This document shows, piece after piece, positions 33,182-44,890 of a DNA stretch of 64,000 nt. The position numbers and the translations under genes were made by a program. The DNA lies in the NCBI RefSeq assembly GCF_000237925.1, contig NC_031500.1, positions 12,115,753-12,179,752 of the forward strand. Direction: 5' to 3'. The stretch is from Schistosoma mansoni (taxonomy: Eukaryota > Platyhelminthes > Trematoda > Strigeidida > Schistosomatidae). Under the pieces are notes generated by a model that was not told the DNA's origin, did no database searches, and saw only the letters and a list, made by a program, of their open reading frames with translations. Position 1 is the first letter of the stretch. Each line of letters begins with the position of its first letter.

Positions 33182-36100
33182 ATGTCTTTCAAATTTCACG
33201 TTTCTACAATCATATTTTTGACATGTTTTCTCCTATGCTCTTGTGTTCATGCAAAAATGAATGACACGATTCGTGAACAGTTATTAACAATGCACAATGT
33301 TGTAAGGGAACTTGCGAAGTTTGGTCTTATTCCTAGACAACCTGAAGCTGTGCACATGAAACTACTGGTAAGAAGAATATTTATTCAATTTACTTGTTTA
33401 GTGTTACTGTGTTTTCATATACAATATTTGTTAAGTGTGACTATCAGGTAGTTGATGACAGATATTTTGATAAGTGATTACTAATTTAATATCGTACAAT
33501 GAGTTGTTTACATTTTTACATTTATTACACCGTCGTATATTAGTAAAGATGATGAATTGTTATTTAAAGAAGGAAGATTGACTCAGAGAAGAGGTCACTT
33601 TTCGGCGAATTCATTTTCAATGCTGTACAATCACAAATATACATACCTATTTTTCACGATGATAATAATTACAATAATAATGATAATAAACTTCCATTAG
33701 ACATAGTGACAGCGAGGTAGAATTGTAGTGAATAAGAACACGGGTGGGAAAAATCGAATGTATTAATGCACAAATTACAGACTATCTCAATAAATTCTGA
33801 TAACCATAAAGCAAATAAATTCAACTTAGTATTGTTTGTTTGAATCTTCCCATCGATTTTGTTAGGACTGTAACTGGTCAGTCTCTAATTGGCATATGTG
33901 CATACTGTGCGTATTGCCTCGATAAACCTTAATTTACAAGCATGGTAAGCAGAGATGGATAGTGGCTAGCAGTGGAATCCAGGACTCCCGTTTCGTCCTA
34001 TTTGGGACTCGTCAGCTGGATGTACCTGCATCTCAGAGTTGATGTTCACTCTGGGACTCGAACCCAGTACCCACCATTTCATCCTAGTATGGGACTCCTC
34101 AGCAGTAAACGTCCACGAACCTGCACACAGAACTCGAACCCACGACCCTTAGTATCGCGCGCGAACGCCCAACCCCTAGACCACTGAGCCGATATCCAAC
34201 GGTGTTAATGTCTAATTTCAATCAATGCATGATATTGCGCGATCCTTCCTCTATTGCCTGATGTGGATAACTGTCTCCACGCGACACTGACTGGACTCCA
34301 CTGATCTCGGCTTCTTATAAAAACTCCAGGAAATCCACCTTGAACCTAGTCATTAGTGAGTACATGATTATTATCAGAATGGGAATTCGTGAAGATTGTA
34401 GTGATTTTAACAGTTGAATTTTGACAATATTATTTAAAAATATACAATAGTAAGAAATAAGATAACAATTATAATCAGTTAACGAAGGTATTACTAATTA
34501 AAACGGTTATTAATTTCGTCATAAATNNNNNNNNNNNNNNNNNNNNNNNNNNNNNNNNNNNNNNNNNNNNNNNNNNNNNNNNNNNNNNNNNNNNNNNNNN
34601 NNNNNNNNNNNNNNNNNNNNNNNNNNNNNNNNNNNNNNNNNNNNNNNNNNNNNNNNNNNNNNNNNNNNNNNNNNNNNNNNNNNNNNNNNNNNNNNNNNNN
34701 NNNNNNNNNNNNNNNNNNNNNNNNNNCTGGATTCCACTGCTAGCCACTATCCATCTCTGCTAACCATAAAGCAAATAGTTAATTAACAAAATAATAATCA
34801 ATTGTCTCAATCTTAACCGTTCGTTCTTCAAATATCAGTCCATCTTCTCTGATTTCATTGTTCATGCATTTTCGTACCGATTGCGCTTCATTCCTGTTCG
34901 TTCCTTATCGATCTTCTACTGAAATACATTCAATGGCCGACCATCAGTAACCCACACCACAGAATAAACAAAGGTATTAATTTTTTTATATTTTTAAACA
35001 GGGAACCTAATAATCGTTTGATTGTTAATGGCTTAGATATTAATCAAAAAATTATCATTGAGAAACAATGGCTCAGTATGATAAGAATAAAATGTTGAAA
35101 TTGAGATTAAATGTAATTCAGAGGATCATAGAAACAGAAATAAACCAGTTGGAGGTAGAAGGTTTAAGGAGAAGATGGAAGGGGAAGTAAGTGGCTATAA
35201 AGGAAGAAGAACATAAAAAGAAATTATAAAACAGTAAGACCATGATAAAGGAATAAATTGTATCAATCTCTTTTGGACACACAATTCTGATTTTTCCAGA
35301 TGTATGAATATTGTTTCGGCAATGTTGAGAAGATGCAATATAATTGCCTTCGGAAGACTTCTACTTACCTTGTAGATGACTTTGAACTTAGAGTCTATCT
35401 TGATTGAGTGACCTGTGTTCACAAGGTGTTCTATTATTGAACTTTTTATTGAACCGTTTCCTCCTCTTCTTATTCACGCCGGGTAATATTCTTAAATTCT
35501 TTGGGATAAATTACACATCGAACGACCTATATACCTGGCTCCACATAAGCAGGTAAATTGGTAAATTGTTATTTAGTATTTTCAGCCGCTGTTACGACTT
35601 CTGATCGGTCTAGTTTAACATTTTTTTAACGGTCTTTTTTGCAATTTTTTGATCAAAATTGACTTCGTGACACCAAATCCATTTAATAAAACATGAAAAT
35701 CTGACAATTATCAAGCAGTTGTGAATTAACACACATGTGAGTTAACACATGAAATTTCGAGAGAAATATATAGATTTAATATTCCCATTGTCTTTTTTGA
35801 CAAAAACGTCCTATTGTGTTTGGTATTTCCTTATGGCCTGTTAATTATCACTTGATAGTATCACCAGTTAGAACACTGACTTACTGATTAGACCAATGAT
35901 ACATAAACCAGTAAAGTCAGCATAGAGTCCACTCTGAGTTCTTATTGGTCCTCCATGATAGTATCTTCTCAACTAACCAAGCCGGCTGAGTCCAGAACAC
36001 CAATATCAACCTTCGCTATAAGAATCATGTATTACAGACAGACGCATTTTATATACAATCAAATCAGACCGTACCATAACATAAAATAAGAAATAACAAA

Positions 36101-39100
36101 TATATATATCGTGGATGGGCGCTGCTGAGGACTCCCACAATAGAACGAAATGGCCGTCCAATGCTTCCAGGTTTTCCATGGTGGTCCAGCTTCAATTGAC
36201 TCATGATTTCAACTATATAAAAAAATATACATGAGGCCAAAAGTTGCTGTGATTGTGAGAGACTGTAACTGGTAACTGGTAGGAATAACTTAAGAACAGT
36301 AAGTCATACAATGGTAACCAATAAGTCAAATGGAAGCTTATAATAAAATAAGTATAAATATACGCATAATATAGTTACTTATTAGGTGAACAATAAGAAT
36401 ATATATAAATATATAACAGTCAATAAATAGATCTTTGTCCGGATATAACAGTGCTTTCCAAAATAATTCCTATCAACTGATAACAGATACAGAATTCATC
36501 GTACTTGTTGGTTGACTAGTAAACTAAAACTTGTAAAATCAGTGTTATGATAGTGATGACAACAAAATAATATTGAATTCGCACAATTATTTCCACTGAT
36601 GTTCAATGAGTAAATAAATTACTATTTACAGAAATGGAATATGGAATTGGAACGGAAAGCACAAAATTTATCCGATCAGTGTAAAAGTGAACATGATGAG
36701 ATCGAACAACGGAGAATACCGGAATTTCAGAATGTTGGACAGACTTGGGTTGGTACTTATACAGTGGAAAGGTGAGTCTTATCTGTCGTCCATAATGTGT
36801 GATTTTATGAAGATTATTAGTTTGCAAGCATTAAAAGCGCATTGGTAGAAAGATTCTATTCACTTTCTCAGAGTCATGCAAGTTAACTAGATTCATATGA
36901 GGTCTGGGGGATGCAGTGACAAGATAGATTACATTTCAAGATGTAAAGACATTGCTAGAAAAATAAAAAGCAAATCTATGGAAAACCACGAAGTTGTAAA
37001 CATTTGAGCAACTTGGAAATAATTATTCACTGGATGAAATATTTTCACCCGACAACAGAACTTTTTGTTCTAGTGATATTGTGGTGAACAAAACACCCGT
37101 TGGGGATAATGTAATGTATTCATGCAGAAATCACAGACTATCTCACTAAATTTTGATAATCATACAATGAACAGTTAATTTGCAAATTAACAGCCAATTA
37201 TCTCAATCTTCACTGTTCCTCTTGTAAATATCAGTTCATCTTCTCTAATTCCATCGTTCATGCATTTTCCCACCAATTGCGCATCATTTCAGTTCTTTCC
37301 TTATCGGTCTTCTGTCAAAATACATTCTGTCTGACCATCACCATATACTACTTATATGGATATAAGTAGACCACACTACAGTATTAGCCAATTTTATCCA
37401 ATGTTTATTTTGATGAATTAATGTTTCACATATTATTGCATTAATAACCTTACGTTTGTCCCAACATTCAAAGTTTGAGTTTCATTCCTTTTTTATATTT
37501 GAATATATATGAAGGGCTGTAAAATTATGGTTCAGCGAAGCCATGTATTATAACTTCAACACAAATATATGTAGTTCGGCTACGTGCGGAAATTATCCTC
37601 AGGTAAGCATTAGGATGAATGAAAAGTATTTTTGTTGAACCAAACATTTAGAGTAATCTTTCTTAACGTTCCACGTGTATGACCTTCTTTATCAGGTCAC
37701 ATAAATGGGGTGAAGAATATAGATCATTATATTTCTATTACGCGTCTACTTGAATTAGAACCATTAGTCAACTATGTATGGGAATGTATCAGTTTAAATG
37801 GACGCATGTCTGAATACTAAACTTCATTTATCGTCTCATCAGCTTTGAACTCAGACAACCAATAGTTTTACCAATGTATTGGTGGGTACTTCCCACTCAT
37901 TTACCATCCAGTATGGTTGCTCGATATGTGGAAGTTAATTAAATTATTAATTAACAATATACAATTGCACAACACAATTGGTATTCGGGTTTCTGAGTAA
38001 TCTCAAGTCAATTCTTAACGTTACAGAGAAGAATAATCTGTCAAGAAATGCAAAGTTGAAGGGTTATCGCATTTTAGAATCAGCATTGAGGGACAATTGG
38101 CCATACATTTCAGCGAAAACCATAATTGTACTGACTGATAACACTTCGACAATGCAATAAAGCAGACAAACATGAAGACTGCATTTTGTAGACACGTTTC
38201 CTCTTCAAGTATTCGAGTAATCAACATTTAACTGCAAGGATGAAAACATGTGAGATGTTACATGGACAAGAGTGTACGATCAGTCTATGGATTCCATATA
38301 TTTTCAAAATAATTGTTAACTGACAGATAATTGTTCTCCATGTTTGTCTGTTTCAGCTATGCAAGTTAACTTTCAAGTCATATAACAGTTATCTTTTTCA
38401 CCGCCTTACATACATACATACTTTCTTACGCTTTTTATTAATTAGTTGATTTTGAATTGTGTTCACACAAACTTCACTCTCTTCTGCTACCTATAAGCAT
38501 TTGCTTGTTCATTCTAGCTTGTTTGGGAAAATACTACCGATGTTGGTTGTGGTGTCACAGACTGCCCGAATTTTAGAACCAAGCTCGTGATTGTGTGCAA
38601 TTATGGTCCTGGGTGAGTGAACATCATGATCGATTCGATTCATCTTGATGAACTTTAGTTAGATCTTTTGAATATAAGGCTTCTATATATTTGTTTCATC
38701 AATTAATACGGACCTAAATACTACTTATATCTAGGAATGATATTTTTTTGATTTCTGTTTTTCAATAGTGACTGATTAGGTCAAAGTAGTCACATCTAAA
38801 CAGCTTTGACTGGAATTTCCCAACTGATTGACAAGTGTTAGAGTTAAGATTAACGTTGATCATGAATAAAACTAATCTACAAATCTGAATTCTGTAGTTA
38901 CGATTCATACTACAGATGGAAATCAAATTCAGTTAGATGAACATCAGAAGGAATTTCTCATTTTGTCAATAATTTATCTGCTACGCGATGAATATAACTT
39001 CGTTTGAATTTATTCATGTAACTCAACCGCTCAGGTAGACACTTTTTTTCAACAACGTCGTCAACAACAGTTGGTTCGAATGATGTTAATTTGAACATGC

Positions 39101-39224
39101 AATGATGTTTCGATCCCAAAGGTGGGACTGAATCACACTTGTAGACTGACTAACTAGCTTTCCGTCTTTCTTATTCTATTTCAGAGGCAACATACCTGAA
39201 CAAAGACCGTATAGGACTGCATAA
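33182..39224 (+). CDS. VAL-A: venom-allergen-like (CAP/SCP-TAPS) protein
   Basis: Five exons: 33182-33367, 36632-36771, 37515-37602, 38518-38612, 39185-39224, all with GT-AG borders, giving 182 residues. Signal peptide residues 1-24 (core IIFLTCFLLCSCVHA). The CAP domain begins REQLLTMHNVVR; exon 2 KWNMELERKAQNLSDQC; exon 4 LVWENTTDVGCGVTDC, then the VCNYGPG end motif. VAL proteins are secreted CAP proteins of the larval and intramammalian fluke. Odd points: the CAP signature usually GHYTQ reads GNYPQ, and GENLA-type sequence reads GQTWVG, so the canonical pocket is not intact. The exon 3 acceptor has a poor pyrimidine tract. Intron 1 is swollen by SINE and other repeats and includes an assembly gap. 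Confidence 0.83.
33725..33817 (+). repeat. Unnamed repeat, left half (split by SM-alpha insertion)
   Basis: Matches the beginning of the copy at 37085-37345; the second half resumes at 34761-34975. The last 17 bases (33801-33817, taaccataaagcaaata) are repeated at 34761-34777, a target-site duplication around the inserted SM-alpha cluster. Confidence 0.65.
33967..34026 (-). ncRNA. Hammerhead ribozyme (SM-alpha type)
   Basis: Minus strand: loop I partner tacatccag, core ctgacga, stem II gtcccaaataggac, core gaaac, then gtc before ctggattccactgc. This is the layout of the well-known schistosome type I hammerhead, cleaving after the GTC. The core is intact except for a C where many copies have T (CTGAYGA allows both). 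Stem III is weak (cggga pairing is imperfect), so activity is uncertain. Confidence 0.75.
34075..34120 (-). ncRNA. Second hammerhead-like motif in the SINE head
   Basis: Minus strand ctgctgaggagtccc, then actaggatgaaatgg: core ctgagga, stem II gtcc/ggat with one wobble, core gaaa. It is the same type as at 36119-36165. No good cleavage triplet is in place, so probably inactive. Confidence 0.45.
34527..34726. other. Assembly gap, 200 N
   Basis: Same fixed size as the other gaps. The right edge starts within SM-alpha sequence (ctggattccactgc), opposite in orientation to the copy on the left. Confidence 0.95.
34727..34760 (+). mobile_element. SM-alpha fragment after gap
   Basis: ctggattccactgctagcc and following bases match SM-alpha just downstream of the ribozyme cleavage site. 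It ends at the target duplication (34761). Confidence 0.65.
34761..34975 (+). repeat. Unnamed repeat, right half
   Basis: Continues the repeat of 33725-33817 after the SM-alpha insertion. Shared words with 37085-37345 include tcaatctt and cagtccatcttctct. Non-coding. Confidence 0.65.
35195..35580 (-). mobile_element. Penelope-like GIY-YIG endonuclease relic
   Basis: Minus strand: CGARYIGRSMCNLSQRI, then IKSSIIEHLVNTGHSI and FKVIYKVSRSLP, ending AETIFIHLEKSELCVQKR. This is the RYIGR-bearing GIY-YIG domain at the C-terminus of Penelope-like elements. Stops lie near 35480. It is in VAL-A intron 1. Confidence 0.72.
36105..36232 (+). mobile_element. SINE fragment with hammerhead motif
   Basis: Plus strand: hammerhead (36119-36165), then tgcttccaggttttccatgg and the tail ctcatgatttcaact. 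The same tail follows the motif at 41755-41855. The tRNA-like head is missing. Confidence 0.7.
36119..36165 (+). ncRNA. Hammerhead-like ribozyme motif
   Basis: Core ctgagga, stem II ctccc/agaac (two mismatches against gtccc/ggac), core gaaa, cleavage triplet gtc before caatgc. Similar to active schistosome motifs but with weakened stem II. Confidence 0.5.
36236..36420 (+). repeat. Dispersed repeat, shared with 660-850
   Basis: Same landmarks as the minus-strand copy at 660-850 (gtgagagactgtaact, aataacttaagaa). It follows directly on the SINE fragment. Confidence 0.45.
37085..37345 (+). repeat. Unnamed repeat, uninterrupted copy
   Basis: About 260 bp, homologous to 33725-33817 plus 34761-34975. 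It serves as the reference for the insertion and target duplication there. Non-coding; located in VAL-A intron 2. Confidence 0.6.
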
Positions 39225-41224
39225 GTTATCAATCGTAGAACAACTGATATTTCATACAACTTTGGATCGTAACTGTTATTGGGGCATTGGTGTTTGATAG
39301 TTCGCTTCATTATTCCATTTTTGTGCATGTTTTTGGTGTCTTCCGTTTTCACAGCTGTTTGAATATATGATTTTGATGTTTGTTGATGACTTGCTTAACA
39401 GAACTCATCAATTTGTCGTTTAATCGTTATTGTGTCATTTACACACTCATGTATTTGTGTACGTGTCCGTCATCAATTTAAATTACTGTTCAGCTTCAAG
39501 ATTCTACCACGACTGGATAACCTTCCATCGAAAACTGTTCAGATACATCATTTTAGCACATGCAATCACCATTTTACTTAACTGCATAAAACAATATCCG
39601 AATGAACAACCGGATATCTGTATGAAATATAATAAACCGACGCGCTTACATAAGTTTGCTTTCATTTATCATTTTACTTCATTGTGGAGTGATTGTGAGA
39701 TGAGTGACATCCGCTACTTTACTCATTACTGTAGATAGGTAATAGTTATTATTGATGACTACCGGTTAATATCATTTGAAAAATCAGCAATCAGAATCCC
39801 GATTGACTTGATCAATTGGATTGGTCAGCCCCACGTCCAAACAGTAATGGTAACCTTAATTCAACGGTCAAGTCCATTTCGGTCAAAGATTCCGTAATTA
39901 TTTTTCCATCCTTCTCTTTAGTAAAGAGGTTATTAACCAGACTACACTATATTATATTCAAAGTAGGAGTAGTTTATATACAGATACACCTGACCACACT
40001 ACACAATAAAATGAAAAAGTGAGATTAATGAGCGAAAAATAGATTTCAGTAGAAAAGACAGTCAATAACAAACTGCTTAAAGATAAGGAATAGATAATCG
40101 TGTTACACTAGTCAATGAGTCCATTCAAAGCTTTTATTTGATGGAATACATTTATGATAAACCGGTTATTTATTAATTATGCAAGAAGAATATGTATTAT
40201 GATGATCAGAAATGTAGTAATTAAGTACTAAGAATACAAACATAATAACTTACAATATGACCAGAATGATAGTTATTGCATATTTCAAACTAGCATAAGG
40301 AAACTAAGTTTCATCTTTTGTGACTTCTGACTTCAAAATACCAGGAAATTTAGATTCGTAAAGGAAATAGCACTTGGTTATCTTATTTTCTCTAACATTT
40401 CTACATTTCATATCTCTTTATCATGAGACTAAATATCCGACATCACAGTTCTACACATAATAGTTTTTCAAATTAGTAAATGATGCTGGTACATTTTGTA
40501 GCTACTTTCAATAACTGATAGATAGAAAATAGTCTATTTGATTATACTGATAAGTCTTGATGATTGAACGCTATACTCGGATCCTAAGCTAGTCTCGTAA
40601 ATCCCAAGCTAGAACTACACAGCGACTTAAACACGAAAGAAAAGGAGCAAAATATGCGAGAAGCACTTTACTCCAAAGGTCCATTCATGCACAGGAAATA
40701 TAGGATTTTTATAGTATTTTAGAATTTTTTAGGTTTTCCTGAAAATTCTAGAATGCTACTAAAAATAGTAACCGTGTAGTAATCAGCCAATCAGAACCTC
40801 TACATATGACTTTTCATTCTTGCGATATTTCTAGCAAAACTTCTAATCAAACGCTGATTGGATAAGATGCTTCTTAATGTTTCCTGTGCTTGTCATGTCT
40901 ATTGTGAGAAATTTTCAGGATCATTCCAACAATATTCATCGAACTGCTTGTTGATATCAGTGGTCAGAGTTTATTTAGAAGTTCGAATAAAGAAATTAAG
41001 CCTGACAAAATGTGTGTAATACTAATGATCGATTCCGATATTCATATGAGTACTATTGCTTGAAAAAACAGCGAAATCCATGTTCAAAAAAGTTGAACTT
41101 GTCTGAAAGTGAGTACGTTATTGACGACCAAAGTTCCTCGTGGATTCCCTTAGTATTCAGGCGCAGTTATGTTGGTTTAATCATTTAGTAGGGAATTTAT
41201 GTTGACCTACATTATAAAAGCCGT
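39225..41224. other. No gene recognised
   Basis: Downstream flank of VAL-A. Frames at 39430-39738 and 39816-40022 have no motif. The stretch 40560-40900 is compositionally distinct, with two ATTGG/CCAAT boxes, and might be an LTR or promoter, but I cannot name it. Confidence 0.4.
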
Positions 41225-41575
41225 TGAATAGAGTAGGAACAAAGATTTGAGCAGAACAACATCAATTCATTTTACTGCATTAGATTCTCATCAGCTGCTT
41301 TAATCCTATAACATTTGAAATAAAATTTGTTATAAAGCTTACATTATTTTAACAATGAAAATAGATTTTTATCAGAAGGGGTTTTTGTGGAGATTTTAGC
41401 AATTTTATATAGTTGAGATCATGAGTAAATTGAAGCTAGACCATCATGGAAAACCTGGAAGCACTGGATGACCTTTTCGCCCTATTGTGGGACTCCTTAG
41501 CAGTGCGCATCAACGATCCCGCCTCGCGAGATTCGGACCCAGGACCTACCAGTCTCGCGCCAGAACAATAAACCC
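41225..41575 (-). mobile_element. SINE with flank, left arm of inverted pair
   Basis: Minus-oriented SINE: B-box region ggtcctgggtccgaatc (about 41525-41541) and a decayed hammerhead (41478-41515). The arm extends left through tttactgcattag (41270s). The whole is mirrored at 41665-42020, with less similarity in the middle. Confidence 0.65.
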
Positions 41576-41664
41576 TTGGAAGATATCAACTCACTGAAGA
41601 CATTGGTGAATGGTTGCTCAATTTCGTGGATTGGTTGAAGTTAGAAATTAACATCCCTGGATGC

Positions 41665-42020
41665 CGGTCAGATAAGTGGTCTAGAGGTTAGGTGCTCTGG
41701 CGCGAGACTGGTAGGTCCTGGGTCCGAATCTCGCGAGGCGGGATCGTTGATGCGCACTGCTAAGGAGTCCCACAATAGGGCGAAAAGGTCATCCAGTGCT
41801 TCCAGGTTTTCCATGATGGTCTGGCTTCAATTTATCCATGATCTCAACCATAGAAAATGGATTTGTATTATCATGATGGAGTAATGAGAGTGGAGACATA
41901 TAATGAGTATTGTTAATCAATATAATGTGTGACAGAAGATTCTGTATGATCAGCTGATGAGAAAACTAATGCAGTAAAATAAGTTGATGTTATTGCGCCC
42001 AACTCTTTGTTCTAACTCCA
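41665..42020 (+). mobile_element. SINE with flank, right arm of inverted pair
   Basis: tRNA-like head: A box tggtctagaggttagg (41678-41693) and B box gggtccgaatctcgc (41719-41733). A hammerhead with core mutated to ctaagga (41768-41774) and gaaa follows, then the cttccaggttttccatgatgg tail. The arm ends near 42020 with sequence mirrored at 41225-41300. Confidence 0.68.
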
Positions 42021-42224
42021 TTCGATATGAAAGAAGAAATAAAATGAATGAAATAAGTAATTATTGTCATAGAACTTAACGTTACAAGTAATAATATTCG
42101 GATAGCAAATATTTGATACTTTAATTAATATAGTACTGAAGTAAGTAAAAATTACAATTGCATCAATAAATAAGAAAAATCTGGGATGAATCACAAACAA
42201 TAAAGAATAATTGAAAAGGAACCA

Positions 42225-42400
42225 AAAAACACCAAGTTCAAGGAGTCGGAAAAACCTGGACTGGATTAACCATCATCATAGGGAATGGATCTCTACTTAA
42301 ACCCTTGACAAGACCAAATAAAGAAAGAATAAATACTGCACTGAATAACAGCCGAACAAGAACAGAAAATGTCAAGTCACAAGCCGAATCATGTTTAGTC
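42225..42400 (+). mobile_element. RTE relic fragment (linker region)
   Basis: Plus-strand residues HHHREWIS, TLDKTK, RKNK and NNSRTRTENVKSQAE, with stops between. They match the endonuclease-RT linker of the RTE family, including part that is deleted in the 925-3246 copy. The fragment ends exactly where the large inverted-repeat arm starts (42402). Confidence 0.65.
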
Positions 42401-43439
42401 AAAACAATACACAGAAGTTGTTATCTACTTCACTCGATGTTAGATTACAGTAAACTGTGTCGTGAAATGACCACAAATTTGTTTCACAAAAATATCAATT
42501 ATTTAGGTCAACATATGGAACTGATATGATTTGATTAACTAAGACAAAGATAGATAATCAGCATTCCTAAACGTATTATGCACAATGAAACATTGTGAAT
42601 TCCTTTCTGTTATTCGTTGATTACCACTCTGTGTTCACTGTGTGTGAATAAACCACTGTCTCTATTATCTGGTTCGTCTATGTCAACAGTGATCTAGACT
42701 GCTGGCCAATTATCTCGAACCTAGTATCGTAGTGTGATATGCCAAAGTGTATTATCTAGTCTATTGTTAGTGTATGAAGCGTAGAGTATTGTCGTATTGA
42801 TTATCGAGTGTCGTTTATTTAATAATGCATTGAATGGAAAAGAGATAGAAGCATATACAAGACATAGATAGTCTTTGAGTTATTCTGCTTCTACTAAGAA
42901 GGACACATAATGACTGACAAGAAATGTTTTCATTACTAACGACAGATCAGGGAGGCTGTTACACAACACAACTGTAAGATAAACTCTCTGTGTACTAAGA
43001 ATTAAAACATACTGACTTCCGACATGACAGAAATATCAACTACCGATATTTGAAAATACCATGGTAAAACTGAGTTACGTCTATTTGTGGGGTCGAATGT
43101 GAAGAAACAGGATTTCGAAGTGGAAAGAAAGTAGTCCTTCAATTATCTTATTGCTCTCAACATTTATACATTCGATATCACCTTGTCATGAAACTCGACA
43201 TTTGACTTCATGTTTCCGCACTCCTACTTTCAATATAATGAGTGGTGTTGAGACAAACCTCGGATTATTCCACCTAATGGTAACTAGCAAATACTCCATG
43301 TTTATACAATTGATTGATCACTGGATAGTGGTCAATGTCATGTGTGTCAGTTCGTTCTTGGTGCAGATCGAATTCTATCGACCACGTTGCAATGTGACCA
43401 CTAGTCTAGGTGAATCGACATTGCGTGCACTATGTTGAG

Positions 43440-43625
43440 ATGGGATGGTAGTTGTAGGTGGTCGACAGGAGTTCTTGGACCTAGGTTTTGTGCTACTTAG
43501 CACTCGTCAGTAAGGTCTACCTGTAATCTTGAGGGGACTGAGGCTACCTGACTGATTCGATCCCATATCACCATGTTTCACAATCAGAGAGTTTACCACT
43601 GAGTTATCCGAGCCGTGACTGACCT
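43440..43625 (-). mobile_element. tRNA-headed SINE with decayed hammerhead (left arm copy)
   Basis: Minus-strand mirror of 52660-52855: tRNA-like head and ctgacga-gtgc-taagta-gcac with the conserved GAAA replaced. Duplicated as part of the inverted repeat. Confidence 0.6.
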
Positions 43626-44158
43626 CCTTTAGGGATCAGATGTATTTTCAATTGATTGATCACTGGGTGGCACCTGAAACACATGACATTGATCACTTTT
43701 CTGTTCAAACAAATGAAAATTGGAAAGTGAAGTGAATTTATTTCAATTACATGTATTTTATAAATTCATCCATTTGTGGTGATATAGAAGGTAGCTTACA
43801 CTACAATTACAGTATGCAGGAGTAAAGCTTCTGCATGTGAAAGAAAGCTATGTCACTGACTAATTTTTCGACAGAAATGAATGTCGGTAGTAAGCAGACA
43901 CACAACTTGCAATGAAATAATTACTGGCAATAAGACATTGGTCAACGGACACTCCGGTCACACAGTAACAAAACGTGGAAATCAAAAGACATCAAGAATT
44001 AGTCTGATATTCAAAGGATTGTTATTTTGAAAAGATAACTTCAATTGAAAACAAACATACGAATTGGGCGATTTTCACCGGTGTACAGGAGTGATACGAT
44101 ATATGAAATGCAAAAAAGACAATTGCAATAATGATTGATTTCGGTACACAACAATTCT

Positions 44159-44198
44159 TCATGTTGTTCTGTACAGTGGGCGTCCAGGGTAATTGCCT
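44159..44198 (-). pseudogene. Orphan VAL last exon
   Basis: 40-nt exon with acceptor (ttcag), coding GNYPGRPLYRTT and stop, identical in protein to VAL-B exon 5 at 52085-52124. The arm ends before the other exons could follow, so no gene is attached unless it lies in the gap. Confidence 0.8.
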
Positions 44199-44403
44199 CT
44201 GAAATCAGGTAAGAGAAATGAGACTTGAGTAAGTGAATTGACACGATGAGACTTAGTTCATCAGTGATTTTCTCATGTTGATTTATTATTATTGTGATTA
44301 AAGTTGAAACATCCACACATATTCACACTGGTTACAATCAAAATCATCAACAATTGTTGATGATATTCATGAAACTACTTGTAGATATCAGTAGGCAGAT
44401 TAT

Positions 44404-44603
44404 NNNNNNNNNNNNNNNNNNNNNNNNNNNNNNNNNNNNNNNNNNNNNNNNNNNNNNNNNNNNNNNNNNNNNNNNNNNNNNNNNNNNNNNNNNNNNNNNN
44501 NNNNNNNNNNNNNNNNNNNNNNNNNNNNNNNNNNNNNNNNNNNNNNNNNNNNNNNNNNNNNNNNNNNNNNNNNNNNNNNNNNNNNNNNNNNNNNNNNNNN
44601 NNN
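44404..44603. other. Assembly gap, 200 N
   Basis: Third gap of identical size. It falls exactly at the inner end of the inverted-repeat arm. Confidence 0.95.
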
Positions 44604-44890
44604 ATCAAGTGATAGCATGTGTGGTTTGAGTTGATGACAGCTGACTGACTCGTCTAGTTGGATGCATGAATCGTGATACGATTTGGACACCTCACAAACC
44701 ACCTTTCTCCCATTGATGTTGAACGGTTGTGGTTTGTTTAAGTCGATTGATGTTTTTGTGGATGAATGCAGAGTGAAATCGATCAACATTATTCCATGTT
44801 ATTGGACATCCATTTACTAATGTTCGTTTCACATGTTACAAATTCCCGATGAGATGTGGCATCGAAATTCGATGTTGATTTTCACTGAAT
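44604..44890 (-). other. Cysteine-bearing module, copy A
   Basis: Minus strand: TSIDLNKPQPFNINGRKVVC, then EVSKSYHDSCIQLDESVSC and HQLKPHMLSLD, running into the gap. The upstream part has stops and differs from copy C. I do not recognise the family. Confidence 0.5.

Larger units (their letters stand above)
33826..34345 (-). mobile_element. SM-alpha-like SINE with hammerhead ribozyme
   Basis: On the minus strand: upstream part (to 34345), tRNA-like head with A box (tcagtggtctaggggttggg, about 34172-34191) and B box (gtgggttcgagttc, about 34132-34145), a first hammerhead-like motif (34075-34120), a second, better hammerhead (33967-34026), then a tail ending in aacaatact (33826). SM-alpha elements are pol III-type schistosome SINEs that encode self-cleaving RNA. 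Confidence 0.78.
42402..44403 (-). repeat. Left arm of a 2-kb inverted repeat in the VAL cluster
   Basis: Reverse complement of 51879-53885, about 98% identical by eye (for example two differences in 46 bp near 43690/52590). It contains VAL exon 5 and 3' flank and one SINE. It is cut by the assembly gap at 44404. Confidence 0.88.

Noticed and set aside
41678-41733. Possible tRNA genes (also near 455-512, 34132-34191 and 52670)
   Set aside because: A and B boxes are present but the cloverleaf does not close and SINE tails follow, so these are SINE heads.
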